Below are positions 3,799-5,185 of a stretch of DNA of 5,185 bases, piece after piece. Below the pieces are notes generated by a model. The model saw only the letters and a program-made list of their open reading frames with translations, ran no database searches and was not told the origin of the DNA. The position numbers were made by a program, and so were the translations under genes. Within the stretch, counting starts at the first letter, position 1, and every line of letters begins with the position of its first letter. This DNA comes from an uncultured Lachnospiraceae bacterium (lineage in GTDB: Bacteria; Bacillota; Clostridia; Lachnospirales; Lachnospiraceae), in assembly GCA_900313745.1 (NCBI GenBank), contig OMSM01000501.1, forward strand, positions 1 through 5,185, written 5' to 3'.

Positions 3799-5185
3799 AT
3801 GGCAAGGAAAATGAAAACCATGGATGGCAATGAGGCTGCCGCTCATGTAGCATATGCCTACACAGAGGTAGCCACCATCTATCCCATCACTCCTTCGTCT
3901 GTTATGCCCGAGCATATCGATGAGTGGGCCGCAGGCGGAAGGAAGAACATTTTCGGTCAGACTGTCCGCGTTACCGAGATGCAGTCTGAGGCCGGTGCAG
4001 CCGGTGCTGTGCACGGCTCTCTGGCAGCCGGCGCGATGACTTCCACCTTTACCGCTTCCCAGGGTCTGCTCCTCATGATCCCGGATCTGTACAAGGTGGC
4101 CGGCGAAGGGCTTCCCGGCGTCTTCAACGTGTCTGCCCGCGCGCTCGCTTCCCACGCGCTGAGCATCTTCGGCGATCACTCCGACGTCTACGCATGTCGT
4201 CAGGTCGGCGCCGCAATGCTCTGCGAGTCCAGCGTCCAGGAAGTTATGGATCTTACCCCTGTTGCTTACTGCGCAGCAGTCGAGGGCAAGCTTCCGTTCA
4301 TCAACTTCTTCGACGGCTTCCGCACCTCTCACGAGATTCAGAAGATCGAGACCTGGGATTACGCAGACCTCGAGGACATGATCGACCTTGATCTGGTCCA
4401 GGAGTTCCGCAACAAGGCTCTCAATCCGAATCACCCCCGCCAGATGGGCTCCGCTCAGAACCCGGATATCTTCTTCCAGGCAAGAGAGTCCTGCAACGCG
4501 GCGTACGACAAACTTCCCGCCATCGTCCAGAAGTACATGGACAAGGTCAATGAGAAGATCGGCACCGATTATAAGCTCTTCAACTACTACGGCGCTCCGG
4601 ATGCCGAGCAGGTGATCATCGCCATGGGCTCTGCCTGCGAGACCATCGAGGAGACCATCGATTACCTCGCGACCCTCGGCCGCAAGGTCGGTCTGATCAA
4701 GGTCCGCCTGTATCGTCCTTTCTGCGTTGAAGCTCTGGTCGATGCTATCCCCGGAACCGTGAAGAAGATCACCGTTCTCGACCGCACCAAGGAGCCCGGC
4801 TCCATCGGCGAGCCTCTGGCACTCGATGTCATTGCAGCCTTAAAGGGCACAAAGTTCGAGACCACTCCTGTGTTCTCCGGCCGCTACGGCTTAGGCTCCA
4901 AGGACACCACCCCCGCCCAGATCATCGCTGTCTACGACAACGAGGACAAGAAGCGCTTCACCATCGGCATTGTTGACGATGTCACCAACCTTTCCCTGCC
5001 TACCGGCAAGGAGATCGTCACCACTCCCGAGGGCACGATCTGCTGCAAGTTCTGGGGTCTCGGCGCGGACGGAACCGTCGGTGCGAACAAGAACTCCATC
5101 AAGATCATCGGCGACAACACCGACATGTATGCACAGGCCTACTTCGATTACGATTCCAAGAAGTCCGGCGGCGTGACCATGTCCC
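3799..5185 (+). CDS. nifJ: Pyruvate:ferredoxin (flavodoxin) oxidoreductase, N-terminal part, cut by window edge
   Basis: PFOR oxidises pyruvate with CoA to acetyl-CoA and CO2 and passes electrons to ferredoxin, the central step of anaerobic fermentation in the cytoplasm. The first 462 residues are present; single-chain homodimeric enzymes run to about 1,170-1,200. Seen here: domain I (about 1-258) with YPITPSS and TEMQSEAGAAGA; domain II (about 259-415) with the hallmark DRTKEPGSIGEPL (328-340); and the start of domain III, KFWGLGADGTVGANK (417-431). Thr31, Glu64 and Arg114 fall at the same numbers as the pyruvate- and thiamine-diphosphate-contacting residues of Desulfovibrio africanus PFOR. 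The iron-sulfur and C-terminal TPP domains lie beyond the window. AAGGAGGA at 3782-3789, 9 bases upstream, supports the first ATG over the in-frame ones at codons 5 and 8. Frequent C-ending codons fit high expression. It diverges from the DUF1858 gene. Confidence 0.97.
   Translation, partial: MARKMKTMDGNEAAAHVAYAYTEVATIYPITPSSVMPEHIDEWAAGGRKNIFGQTVRVTEMQSEAGAAGAVHGSLAAGAMTSTFTASQGLLLMIPDLYKVAGEGLPGVFNVSARALASHALSIFGDHSDVYACRQVGAAMLCESSVQEVMDLTPVAYCAAVEGKLPFINFFDGFRTSHEIQKIETWDYADLEDMIDLDLVQEFRNKALNPNHPRQMGSAQNPDIFFQARESCNAAYDKLPAIVQKYMDKVNEKIGTDYKLFNYYGAPDAEQVIIAMGSACETIEETIDYLATLGRKVGLIKVRLYRPFCVEALVDAIPGTVKKITVLDRTKEPGSIGEPLALDVIAALKGTKFETTPVFSGRYGLGSKDTTPAQIIAVYDNEDKKRFTIGIVDDVTNLSLPTGKEIVTTPEGTICCKFWGLGADGTVGANKNSIKIIGDNTDMYAQAYFDYDSKKSGGVTMS

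Noticed and set aside
3793..4434. 213-codon minus-strand open frame within the PFOR gene
   Set aside because: It is an antisense shadow of a very strongly conserved enzyme, with no ribosome binding site or domain.

Overview
The window looks like ordinary chromosome from an anaerobic member of the Bacillota, class Clostridia, and most probably a Lachnospiraceae-type gut bacterium. The evidence is strong AGGAGG-type ribosome binding sites, a MecA adaptor (a Firmicute ClpC partner), a single-chain pyruvate:ferredoxin oxidoreductase, a DUF1858 redox-disulfide miniprotein, and a membrane-anchored SH3b/GH18 protein. The coding regions are fairly GC-rich, while parts of the intergenic regions are AT-rich. 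The genus is not determined.

Layout from left to right: (1) 1-1448, minus strand: the N-terminal 482 codons of a membrane-anchored family-18 glycoside hydrolase-like protein. It carries a disordered Arg/Gly-rich cytoplasmic tail, one transmembrane helix, a copper-amine-oxidase-N-like module, an SH3b domain and the start of the GH18 barrel including its catalytic motif. The gene runs off the left edge. (2) About 1500-2266: an unusually long divergent intergenic region of roughly 800 bases with no convincing gene. It has several inverted repeats in its GH18-proximal third and a pair of operator-like 15-bp repeats near its mecA-proximal end. (3) 2327-3142, plus strand: mecA, with its own promoter and ribosome binding site. 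(4) 3150-3244: overlapping palindromes, one matching the CRP/FNR-type pattern TGTGA-N6-TCACA, then a perfect 16-bp stem that probably terminates both convergent genes. (5) 3272-3472, minus strand: a 66-residue DUF1858 protein with a CxxC motif. (6) 3473-3798: the divergent control region between the DUF1858 gene and the PFOR gene, holding a promoter, a DtxR/IdeR-like palindrome and a stem-loop. (7) 3799-5185, plus strand: the first 462 codons of PFOR, running off the right edge.

The four genes do not form one operon. The most plausible functional link is between the divergent DUF1858 and PFOR genes, both redox-related and sharing a 326-bp control region. MecA belongs to regulated proteolysis and GH18 to cell-wall or glycan turnover. 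I found no clear new multi-gene system. The best leads are regulatory: the 20-bp-period operator pair upstream of mecA, the CRP/FNR-like palindrome behind mecA, the iron-box-like palindrome between the redox genes, and the structured part of the long intergenic region.
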